Positions 1-7,031 of a stretch of DNA of 64,000 nt are shown here, one piece after another. The translations under genes were made by a program, and so were the position numbers. The stretch's first letter is position 1. Each line of letters begins with the position of its first letter. The stretch comes from Gp6-AA40 sp035492455 (lineage in GTDB: Bacteria > Acidobacteriota > Vicinamibacteria > Vicinamibacterales > UBA2999). The notes beneath the pieces are model-generated. The model made no database searches, was not told the origin of the DNA, and saw nothing but the letters and a program-made list of their open reading frames with translations. The stretch lies in NCBI GenBank assembly GCA_035492455.1, contig DATJJE010000071.1, positions 186,001 through 250,000 on the forward strand. The letters run 5' to 3'.

Positions 1-1095
1 ACCGCGGGATCCCTTGGACGCGACAGTGAGGCGTACGAACGCGTGTTTGGAGGACTGCAGCGCAGCTGGCCCCGGATCCGGTCAGCAGTGCTTGGTCCAC
101 TGCGGTGGCCCGAACATCCACTGGCGTTGGCGGCGTTTGGATTGCGCGCGCTGCGATCGGCGGAGGCGTTCGCCAGGAGCTCGTTTGTCGAGGAGCGCAC
201 GCGCGCGTTGTTCGGCGGCATTGCCGCGCACGGCCTGGTGCCGCTCGACAAACCGCTGACCGCCGGCTTCGGTCTTGTTCTCGGCGTAATGGCCCATGTC
301 GTTGGCTGGGTGATTCCGCGAGGCGGCGCACAGAAGCTGACCGATGCGCTCGTCGCACATCTCCGTACGCTGGGTGGCGAGGTCGTCGCCAATCACCGCG
401 TGTCCTCTCTCGATGCGCTGCCTTCCGCTCGTGCTGTCCTGTGCGACCTTTCCCCGCGGCCGTTTCTCTCTATTGCGGGTCCTCGTCTCCCGTCCGCGTA
501 TCGGCGAAGTCTCGAGCGATATCGCTACGGGATGGGCGTGTTCAAGGTGGACTGGGCACTGGATGATCCCATTCCGTGGCGTGCGCCGGAGTGTGCAAGA
601 GCATCAACCGTTCACGTGTGCGGGACGCTGCCGGAGATCGTGCAGTCGGAACAGGAGGCGTGGACGGGTAAGGTTCCCGATCAACCATACGTCCTGCTGG
701 TGCAACCTACGTTGTTCGATCAATCGCGCGCGCCGGCGGGAAAGCATACCGCCTGGGCGTACTGTCATGTGCCTGGCGGGTCGGGCGCGGACATGCTGCC
801 GCGTATCGAGGCGCAGATTGAACGCTTCGCGCCCGGTTTCCGCGATCGCGTCCTCGCGCGCTCGATGATGCCGCCGGCCGCTCTCGAAGCGCACAACGCC
901 AACTATGTCGGCGGCGATATCGGAGCGGGCATCGCGGACGTGCGCCAGTTCTTCACGAGGCCGACGTGGCGCACCTATTCCACGCCGGTCCGCGGTCTCT
1001 ACCTCTGTTCCGCAGCGACGCCTCCCGGTGTCGGCGCGCACGGCATGTGCGGCTATTTCGCCGCGAAGCGTGCGCTTGCCGATCTCAACCCCTGA
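1..1095 (+). CDS. FAD-dependent oxidoreductase, phytoene desaturase-like (5' end missing)
   Basis: The reading frame is open from the first base of the window, so this is the C-terminal part of a longer protein whose FAD-binding N-terminus lies upstream. The C-terminal stretch reads LYLCSAATPPGVGAHGMCGY, which resembles the terminal FAD-contacting segment of phytoene dehydrogenase-like amine oxidases, where a Gly-rich GxGxHGMxG loop follows a short strand. No membrane segment is obvious. The stop lies 7 bases before pncB on the same strand, so the two may be cotranscribed. The substrate cannot be inferred; carotenoid desaturases, retinol saturases and uncharacterised NAD(P)/FAD oxidoreductases share this fold. 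Confidence 0.75.
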   Translation, partial: TAGSLGRDSEAYERVFGGLQRSWPRIRSAVLGPLRWPEHPLALAAFGLRALRSAEAFARSSFVEERTRALFGGIAAHGLVPLDKPLTAGFGLVLGVMAHVVGWVIPRGGAQKLTDALVAHLRTLGGEVVANHRVSSLDALPSARAVLCDLSPRPFLSIAGPRLPSAYRRSLERYRYGMGVFKVDWALDDPIPWRAPECARASTVHVCGTLPEIVQSEQEAWTGKVPDQPYVLLVQPTLFDQSRAPAGKHTAWAYCHVPGGSGADMLPRIEAQIERFAPGFRDRVLARSMMPPAALEAHNANYVGGDIGAGIADVRQFFTRPTWRTYSTPVRGLYLCSAATPPGVGAHGMCGYFAAKRALADLNP

Positions 1096-1102
1096 CGAAT
1101 CG

Positions 1103-2401
1103 ATGCTGCTTTCGGCGCTTTCGACGGATCTCTACGAGCTGACGATGATCGGCGGCTACTACGTGAAAGGCCTGTCCGGCCGGGCGACGTTTGACTTGTT
1201 CGTCCGTCAACTGCCGCCGACGCGCAACTATCTTGTCGCCGCAGGCCTCGAGCAGGCGCTCGACTTCCTCGAATCGCTGCGTTTCACGCGCGAAGAGATT
1301 GACTACCTGCGGACGCTGCCCGCGTTGTCCGGCCTGCCGCGCGACTTCTTTGACGATTACCTCGCCAACTTCCGTTTTACCGGTGATGTATCCGCTGTTG
1401 AAGAGGGGACGCCCATCTTTGCGCAGGAACCGCTGCTGCGGGTGACCGCGCCGCTCGCCGAGGCGCAACTCGTCGAAACGGCGCTTATCGCCGAAGTTAT
1501 GTTTCCGACCGCGGTCGCCAGCAAGGCGTCGCGTGTCGTCGAAGCGGCTGCCGGGCGCAGCGTCATGGAATTCGGGGCGCGGCGTGCGCACGGCATCGAT
1601 GCCGGGATCCGGGCCGCGCGTGCGGCGTACATCGCCGGCTTTGATTCCTCATCGATCGTCGAAGCAGGAAAGCGGTTCGGCATTCCGCTGTCCGGCACCA
1701 TGGCGCATTCGTGGGTGATGGCATTCCGGGACGAGCCGAGCGCCTTCAGCGCCTACGCCGAGGTCTTCGGCGAGCGCGCCGTTTTCATTCTCGACACGTA
1801 CGACGCGCTCGCGGCGGCACGCACGATTGCGGAGTCTGGCCTGAAGCCACGAGGCGTTCGCCTCGACAGCGGAGATCCGATCGCGACCAGCAGGGAAGTG
1901 CGGCGCATCTTCGACGCGTATGGCCTGCACGAGACGGCGATTGTCGCCAGCGGCGATCTCGACGAGCTGCGCATCGCAGAGATCGTGGCATCTGGTGCGC
2001 CCATCAGCGGGTTCGGCGTGGGGACTGCCATCAGCACATCGAGCGATGCACCGGCGCTGTCTGGGGTCTACAAGCTGGCGGAGATCGAACGCGACGGCGA
2101 GATGGTGGCCGTCATCAAGAAGAGTCCCGGCAAGCGCACCTACCCGGGCTGCAAGCAGGTGTGGCGTGTGTTTCGCGACGATGTGGCGGTGGAGGACGTC
2201 CTCACACTTGCGGAGGAAGCCGCGCCGGCCAATGCGCAGCCGCTGCTGAAAGACGTGATGACGAAAGGCGTGCGGTTGTCGCGGCCCTCACTCGATGAGG
2301 TCCGGCAGCGATGCCGGCAGCGTGTCGCGCAGCTTCCAGGCGAAGTCCGCCGACTAGTTGACGGCAAAAACTATCGCGTGCGAATCACGATTGATTCTTG
2401 A
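1103..2401 (+). CDS. pncB: Nicotinate phosphoribosyltransferase
   Basis: Predicted to make nicotinate mononucleotide from nicotinate and PRPP in NAD salvage. The protein is 432 residues and opens with LSTDLYELTMIGGYY, the usual N-terminus of the short bacterial NAPRTase group. Further hallmarks are EFGARRAHG, SGTMAHSWVM, the GVRLDSGDP phosphate-binding segment and GFGVGT. The frame is open further upstream inside the preceding gene, but the ATG at 1103 places the family N-terminus correctly, so it is preferred. It follows the FAD oxidoreductase by 7 bases. Its 3' end overlaps the convergent YtxJ-like gene by 17 bases. Confidence 0.95.
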   Translation: MLLSALSTDLYELTMIGGYYVKGLSGRATFDLFVRQLPPTRNYLVAAGLEQALDFLESLRFTREEIDYLRTLPALSGLPRDFFDDYLANFRFTGDVSAVEEGTPIFAQEPLLRVTAPLAEAQLVETALIAEVMFPTAVASKASRVVEAAAGRSVMEFGARRAHGIDAGIRAARAAYIAGFDSSSIVEAGKRFGIPLSGTMAHSWVMAFRDEPSAFSAYAEVFGERAVFILDTYDALAAARTIAESGLKPRGVRLDSGDPIATSREVRRIFDAYGLHETAIVASGDLDELRIAEIVASGAPISGFGVGTAISTSSDAPALSGVYKLAEIERDGEMVAVIKKSPGKRTYPGCKQVWRVFRDDVAVEDVLTLAEEAAPANAQPLLKDVMTKGVRLSRPSLDEVRQRCRQRVAQLPGEVRRLVDGKNYRVRITIDS

Positions 2402-2786
2402 TTGCGCTTTCGACGGCAGCGGCGGTTACACGGAAGTGTGACGCGCTCCACACCACCCGACCATCTTTGATGAGCAGCGCCTGCGGCGTCTCGTGACGCA
2501 CTCCGAGCTGCTGCGCGATGGCGTTTGATACAGCCCGATGCGTCTGCACCGTCACCATCGCGTAGTGCGGCGCGCGCGTTTCACGTCTGCGATCCGGCGC
2601 CTGTTGATTCATGTGCGACACAAGTTCCTCGAGCGCTTCCAAGCTGACGCCGCACGTGTAGCTGTGTTTGAACAGCAGGACAGGTCGTATCTCGGACGCG
2701 GCAAGCAACCGATGGAGCTCGTCCACGTGCTCCAGTGTCGTCAGGTCTGGGTGCATGTGAATCCAGTGTAGCAGTCGACGAAACAT
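2385..2786 (-). CDS. YtxJ/BrxC-like monothiol protein of the bacillithiol system
   Basis: A 133-residue thioredoxin-fold protein. The segment FKHSYTCGVS around Cys45 matches the FKHSxxCxxS active-site region of the DUF2847 (YtxJ/BrxC) family, which reduces or is modified by bacillithiol mixed disulfides in Firmicutes. The conserved TPQALLIKDGRVVWSASH near the C-terminus, with the cis-Pro, supports a thioredoxin-like fold. There is no second cysteine in the active site, consistent with monothiol chemistry. A later in-frame Met at residue 11 is an alternative start. The family is inferred from motif and length; that this organism makes bacillithiol is inference. Confidence 0.7.
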   Translation of the reverse strand: MFRRLLHWIHMHPDLTTLEHVDELHRLLAASEIRPVLLFKHSYTCGVSLEALEELVSHMNQQAPDRRRETRAPHYAMVTVQTHRAVSNAIAQQLGVRHETPQALLIKDGRVVWSASHFRVTAAAVESAIKNQS

Positions 2787-2846
2787 TGGCCTTACGTATG
2801 CACAACGAGTTGCGTTTTTTTGCTGGCCTTCGGGGAAGGCACGAGG

Positions 2847-4673
2847 ATGCGTTTCGCAGCTCTACTACTCGCTCTGCTAATCGTCAGCTCAGGATGCGGA
2901 ACCCCAGCCTCCTCAGCTCCACCCCGTTCAGCCGCTTCGACGTCAGCAGCTGCCGGAACGTCCGGCAATAATCCCGCGCCTGATAACACCGGCGATTGGG
3001 TGAGGCCCGCTCGCGACTACTCGAGCACTCGCTTCAGCCCGCTCGATCAGATCACGCAGCAGAACGTCAAGCAGCTGGTCGTGAAGGGGACCTTTTCGAC
3101 CGGCGTCCTGCACGGTCACGAGGCGGCGCCGATCGTCGTGAACAACACGATGTACGTCGTCACGCCGTGGCCGAATTACGTGTATGCGCTCGACCTGACG
3201 AAGGATGGGGCGCCCGTCAAATGGAAGTACGAACCGAAGCCCCTCTCCGCCGCGCAGGGCGTCGCCTGCTGTGACGTCGTCAACCGGGGAGTCGTCTACG
3301 CGGACGGCACCATCTTCCTCAACACGCTCGATAACCGCACGGTCGCGCTCGACGCCACCAGCGGCAAGGAGAAATGGGTCACGAAACTTGGCGATTTGAA
3401 CAAAGGCGAAACGATCACGATGGCGCCGCTCGTCGTGAAGGACAAAGTGCTCATTGGCAATTCAGGCGGCGAGATGGGCGTGCGCGGCTGGCTGACGGCG
3501 CTCGATGCGAAGACCGGCAAGATTGCGTGGCGCGCGTATTCAACGGGGCCGGACAAGGACGTGCTGATCGGCCCGAAGTTCAAGCCGTTCTACGCCTCCG
3601 ATCGCGGAGCCGATCTCGGCATCAAGACGTGGCCGGCGGATGCGTGGCGCAATGGCGGCGGGACGGTCTGGGGATGGATCTCGTACGACCCGCAACTCAA
3701 TTTGATCTACTACGGGACCTCCAACCCCGGCCCCTGGAATCACGAACAGCGCCCGGGCGACAACAAATGGACCGCGGGTGTGTTTGCGCGCGACGCGGAC
3801 ACAGGCGAAGCGGTCTGGTTCTATCAGATGTCGCCCCACGATCTGTGGGATTACGACGGCGTCAACGAACAGATTCTCGTCGACCTGCCGATCGGCGGGC
3901 GCACGCGCAAGGTGTTGATGCGCGCTGATCGCAACGGCTACGTCTACGTGATCGATCGCACCAACGGCGAAGTGATTTCCGCCGACCCGTTCGTGCCGGT
4001 CACTTCGACAACGGGCGTCGATCTGAAGAGCGGCCGGCCGATCGAGAACAAGGAGCTGGAGCCGTCGCTGGGCAAGATCTCACGCAACGTCTGCCCCGCG
4101 TCGCCGGGCGGCAAGGACTGGCAGCCGACTGCCTACTCGACGCGCACCGGCTACTTCTATATCCCGTCGAACAATCTCTGCATGGACTTTGAAGGTGTCG
4201 AGGCGAATTACATCGCCGGGACGCCCTTCGTCGGCGCCAACGTGCGGATGTACGCGGGCCCCGGCGGCCATCGCGGCGAATTCATCGCCTGGGATCCGAT
4301 CGCGCGAAAGAAGGCGTGGTCAATCAAAGAGAGCTTTCCGGTCTGGAGCGGCGTCGCCGTGACTGCGACCGACGTGGCGTTCTACGGAACGATGGACGGG
4401 TGGTTCAAGGCGGTGAACGCGAAGAGCGGCGAGGAGATCTGGAAGTCGAAGGTCGGCTCCGGCGTCGTCGGCCAACCAGTCACTTACAAGGGACCTGACG
4501 GCAAGCAATACGTCGCGATTCTCGCTGGCGTCGGCGGATGGTCGGGGGCCATCGTCGCCGGCGGCCTCGATCCACGCGACGGTACGGCAGCGCTCGGCTT
4601 CGTCAACGCGATGCCCGATCTGCCGCAGGCAACCACGTCGGGCGGGATGCTCTACATCTTCGGGTTGCCATGA
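2847..4673 (+). CDS. xoxF: PQQ-dependent alcohol dehydrogenase, lanthanide (XoxF) type, lipoprotein
   Basis: A 608-residue quinoprotein predicted to oxidise methanol or another short alcohol in the periplasm. Residues 1-18 form a signal with lipobox VSSGC, so the enzyme is probably lipid-anchored; the ATG at 2847 gives the shortest complete signal. Cys141-Cys142 are the adjacent cysteines (GVACCDV) of the PQQ disulfide ring. Metal and catalytic residues fall at E209, N293 (GTSNPGPWN), D335 and D337 (HDLWDYDGVNE). The spacings E-84-N-42-D equal those of MxaF (E177, N261, D303). The extra Asp two residues after the catalytic Asp is the lanthanide ligand of XoxF/ExaF enzymes; calcium MxaF has Ala there. 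There is no C-terminal cytochrome domain. It is the first gene of an eight-gene coupled operon. Confidence 0.9.
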   Translation: MRFAALLLALLIVSSGCGTPASSAPPRSAASTSAAAGTSGNNPAPDNTGDWVRPARDYSSTRFSPLDQITQQNVKQLVVKGTFSTGVLHGHEAAPIVVNNTMYVVTPWPNYVYALDLTKDGAPVKWKYEPKPLSAAQGVACCDVVNRGVVYADGTIFLNTLDNRTVALDATSGKEKWVTKLGDLNKGETITMAPLVVKDKVLIGNSGGEMGVRGWLTALDAKTGKIAWRAYSTGPDKDVLIGPKFKPFYASDRGADLGIKTWPADAWRNGGGTVWGWISYDPQLNLIYYGTSNPGPWNHEQRPGDNKWTAGVFARDADTGEAVWFYQMSPHDLWDYDGVNEQILVDLPIGGRTRKVLMRADRNGYVYVIDRTNGEVISADPFVPVTSTTGVDLKSGRPIENKELEPSLGKISRNVCPASPGGKDWQPTAYSTRTGYFYIPSNNLCMDFEGVEANYIAGTPFVGANVRMYAGPGGHRGEFIAWDPIARKKAWSIKESFPVWSGVAVTATDVAFYGTMDGWFKAVNAKSGEEIWKSKVGSGVVGQPVTYKGPDGKQYVAILAGVGGWSGAIVAGGLDPRDGTAALGFVNAMPDLPQATTSGGMLYIFGLP

Positions 4674-5542
4674 GCGAACGAGGCGAAGGAATGAAACCGC
4701 GACGGTCGCGAAGAGCGCGAAGAACGATCTTGTTGATCTTCGTGGTCTTCGCGTCCTTCATGGTTCTATCCCTTCGTGCACTCGGCACGGACGACATTCT
4801 GCGCGTGTGCGCCGACCCGAACAATCTGCCCTTCACCAACGCAAAGGGCGAGGGCTTCGAGAACAAGCTTGCGGCCCTGCTGGCGCGCGATCTGGGAGCG
4901 CGCGTCGAGTACACCTGGTTCGCGCAGCGCCGCGGTTTCCTCCGGAACACGCTGAGCGCGCGGAAGTGCGACGTGGTGATGGGCTTGCCCGTCGACACCG
5001 ATGCGGCGTGGACGACCAAACCGTACTACCGATCGACCTACGTGTTCGTCACGCGGCGATCGCGCAAGCTGCACATCCGCTCGTTCGACGATCCGCAGCT
5101 GCGCACGCTGCGCATCGGCGTCGAGCTGGTCGGTGACGATGGCGCGAATACGCCGCCTGCGCACGCACTGAGCCGCCGCGGCATCGTGGGGAACATCGTC
5201 GGCTTCAGTGTGTACGGCGACTACCGGACCAACAGTCCGCCGTCCGCGATTATCGCAGCCGTCGCACGCGGCGACGTCGATGTGGCGGCTGCGTGGGGGC
5301 CGATGGCCGGATACTTCGCGGCGCGACAGCAGGTTGCGCTCGACCTCGTCCCCGTCCAGCCACAGGTGGATGGCCGCTTCCTCCCGCAGACCTTCAACAT
5401 CTCCATGGCCACACGCCGCCGCGACACGGCTCGCCACGATCAGCTGGACCGATTTATCGAGCGCCGCCGCCATGACATCGACGCGATTCTCGCGCAGTAC
5501 CACGTTCCGCGCGTGGATGAACAACGGGAGGGAATTCAATGA
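4670..5542 (+). CDS. xoxJ: XoxJ/MxaJ-like periplasmic binding protein
   Basis: A 290-residue member of the quinoprotein-dehydrogenase-associated solute-binding family (SBP_bac_3 fold), which accompanies XoxF and is thought to help its activation. The mature region starts ILRVCADPNNLPFTN, typical of this group, and continues with GFENKLAALLARDLG and KCDVVMGLP. The N-terminus is a strongly basic patch followed by a hydrophobic helix (ILLIFVVFASFMVL) that could be an uncleaved anchor or signal. The start chosen is the ATGA overlap with xoxF; a second ATG at 4691 is possible. The DNA encoding residues about 8-32 is a long imperfect palindrome (see the repeat at 4691-4766), which is unusual for a signal sequence. 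Confidence 0.85.
   Translation: MSERGEGMKPRRSRRARRTILLIFVVFASFMVLSLRALGTDDILRVCADPNNLPFTNAKGEGFENKLAALLARDLGARVEYTWFAQRRGFLRNTLSARKCDVVMGLPVDTDAAWTTKPYYRSTYVFVTRRSRKLHIRSFDDPQLRTLRIGVELVGDDGANTPPAHALSRRGIVGNIVGFSVYGDYRTNSPPSAIIAAVARGDVDVAAAWGPMAGYFAARQQVALDLVPVQPQVDGRFLPQTFNISMATRRRDTARHDQLDRFIERRRHDIDAILAQYHVPRVDEQREGIQ
4691..4766. repeat. Imperfect palindromic repeat inside the xoxJ signal region
   Basis: The left arm contains GGTCGCGAAGAGCGCGAAGA and the right arm GATCTTCGTGGTCTTCGCG. Read as reverse complements, the arms agree at about 23 of 29 positions from the outer AACC to the inner GAAGA. The right arm continues TCCTTCATGGTTC, closing the stem. This CGAAG/CTTCG palindrome has the look of a REP-like intergenic element rather than normal coding DNA, yet it lies inside xoxJ and encodes its basic-hydrophobic N-terminus. 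Confidence 0.6.
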
Positions 5543-6078
5543 GTCGGCGCCGCGTGTTCGTTGTCGCATTTTGCGCCGTAAGCCTTGTTGCGGCGGCCTG
5601 CGAGCGGGAGATCAGGCCGTTCCAGACGCTCGCGGTCGCTTCGGCGCGCACGCAGAAGCCGGTTCTCAGTCCCCTCTTTCCTGGCGGTCAGCCACTGCCG
5701 GAACCGAACGAGAGTCCGTTTCAGCAGAACGCCTACGGCACCGCGGAAGGCAAGCGGTTGTTCGATCAGTTCAACTGCACCGGGTGCCATTCGCACGGCG
5801 GCGGCGGCATGGGTCCCGCGCTGATGGACGACACCTGGATCTACGGCAGTGAGCCCGCGAACATCTTCGAATCGATCGTCGAAGGGCGGCCGAACGGCAT
5901 GCCGGCGTGGCGCAACAAGATTGCCGACCAGCAGGTCTGGCAATTGGTTGCCTACATTCAGTCGATGAGCGGCAACGAGCCCATTGACGTGCTGCCCAGC
6001 CGCAGTGACCACATGCGCTACAGCACGCCCGAGAATGCACGGCGCGCGCAGACGCCGGTGCAGACGCACGCGCCATGA
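5539..6078 (+). CDS. xoxG: Cytochrome c lipoprotein, XoxG-like
   Basis: A 179-residue class I cytochrome c. An N-terminal signal with lipobox LVAAAC suggests anchoring in the membrane. The single haem site is C80-T-G-C-H84, followed by GGGGMGPALMDD and a plausible axial Met in NGMPAWRNK near residue 121. Position directly after xoxF and xoxJ, with ATGA overlaps on both sides, makes it the likely electron acceptor of the dehydrogenase, passing electrons on to the CuA/haem c subunit encoded next. XoxG is assigned from context; the sequence itself shows only a monohaem cytochrome c. Confidence 0.85.
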   Translation: MSRRRVFVVAFCAVSLVAAACEREIRPFQTLAVASARTQKPVLSPLFPGGQPLPEPNESPFQQNAYGTAEGKRLFDQFNCTGCHSHGGGGMGPALMDDTWIYGSEPANIFESIVEGRPNGMPAWRNKIADQQVWQLVAYIQSMSGNEPIDVLPSRSDHMRYSTPENARRAQTPVQTHAP

Positions 6079-7031
6079 TATTCAGATTCGGCGGAGATCA
6101 GTCCGCATTCGATCCGCACGGCCCCATCGCGCGCAGCATCGCCACACACGGCTGGTGGCTGCTGCTGGTGTGCATCGCCGTTTATTTCATCGTCATGACG
6201 GCGTTCTTCATCGCGCTCGCCCGGCGCCGCCGCGAGACGGACGATTTGCCAGAGACAAGCGCGCGGCTGACGCGCAACGTCGGCATTGCCGTCGCGCTGA
6301 CGGTCCTGATTCTGATCGGCATCGCGACGTCGAGTGTCGTCGCGGGTCGCGGGCTGTATTCACCGAGCGGCGCCGGCGCGATCACGGTCGATGTCGTCGG
6401 CCATCAGTGGTGGTGGGACTTTCAGTACCACGACATCACCCCGTCGGATGTTTTCACGAGCCCCAACGAGCTGCACATTCCCGTCGGCGTCCCCGTTGTT
6501 CTCAAGGCGATGTCGACGGATGTGATCCACAGCTTCTGGGTACCAAACCTGATGGGAAAACGCGACCTGATTCCCGGCATCGTGACAAATACCTGGATCC
6601 AGGCCGACGAGCCCGGTGTGTATCGCGGGCAGTGCGCGGAGTTCTGCGGGCATCAGCATGCGCACATGGCGCTCCAGGTTGTCGCCGAGCCGATGGACAA
6701 ATTCCAGCAGTGGGTCCGGCATCAGCGTGAGCCGGCTTCTGAACCGTCCACGGATGAGGAGAAGCGCGGCAAAGACGTGTTCATGCAGTCGCCATGCGTG
6801 ACCTGCCACTCGATTCGCGGCACCGACGCGGGCTCGCACGTTGGACCCGAGCTGACGCACGTCGGCAGCCGCCTGACCCTCGCGGCCGGCACGCTGCCGA
6901 ATGCGCGCGGTCATCTCGCCGGCTGGATCGTCAACTCGCAATCGATCAAGCCGGGCAACCGCATGCCGCCCAACGCACTCGCACCCGATGATCTGCAGGC
7001 GCTGCTCGCCTACGTGCGGAGTCTGCAATGA
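6075..7031 (+). CDS. ctaC: Cytochrome c oxidase subunit II with fused cytochrome c (caa3 type)
   Basis: A 318-residue subunit II. Two transmembrane helices lie near residues 20-40 and 74-94, followed by the periplasmic cupredoxin domain beginning VVGHQWWWDFQY. CuA ligands are H152 (DVIHSFW), C187 and C191 (QCAEFCGHQH), the following His and M198. A C-terminal cytochrome c domain carries C241-V-T-C-H245 and a likely axial Met in NRMPPNA. The fused haem c defines a caa3-type oxidase that can accept electrons from a cytochrome such as the preceding gene product. No lipobox is seen. It overlaps both neighbours by 4 bases. Confidence 0.97.
   Translation: MIFRFGGDQSAFDPHGPIARSIATHGWWLLLVCIAVYFIVMTAFFIALARRRRETDDLPETSARLTRNVGIAVALTVLILIGIATSSVVAGRGLYSPSGAGAITVDVVGHQWWWDFQYHDITPSDVFTSPNELHIPVGVPVVLKAMSTDVIHSFWVPNLMGKRDLIPGIVTNTWIQADEPGVYRGQCAEFCGHQHAHMALQVVAEPMDKFQQWVRHQREPASEPSTDEEKRGKDVFMQSPCVTCHSIRGTDAGSHVGPELTHVGSRLTLAAGTLPNARGHLAGWIVNSQSIKPGNRMPPNALAPDDLQALLAYVRSLQ

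Noticed and set aside
2847..4673. Calcium MxaF-type methanol dehydrogenase
   Set aside because: Asp rather than Ala two residues after the catalytic Asp, and no mxaI small subunit.
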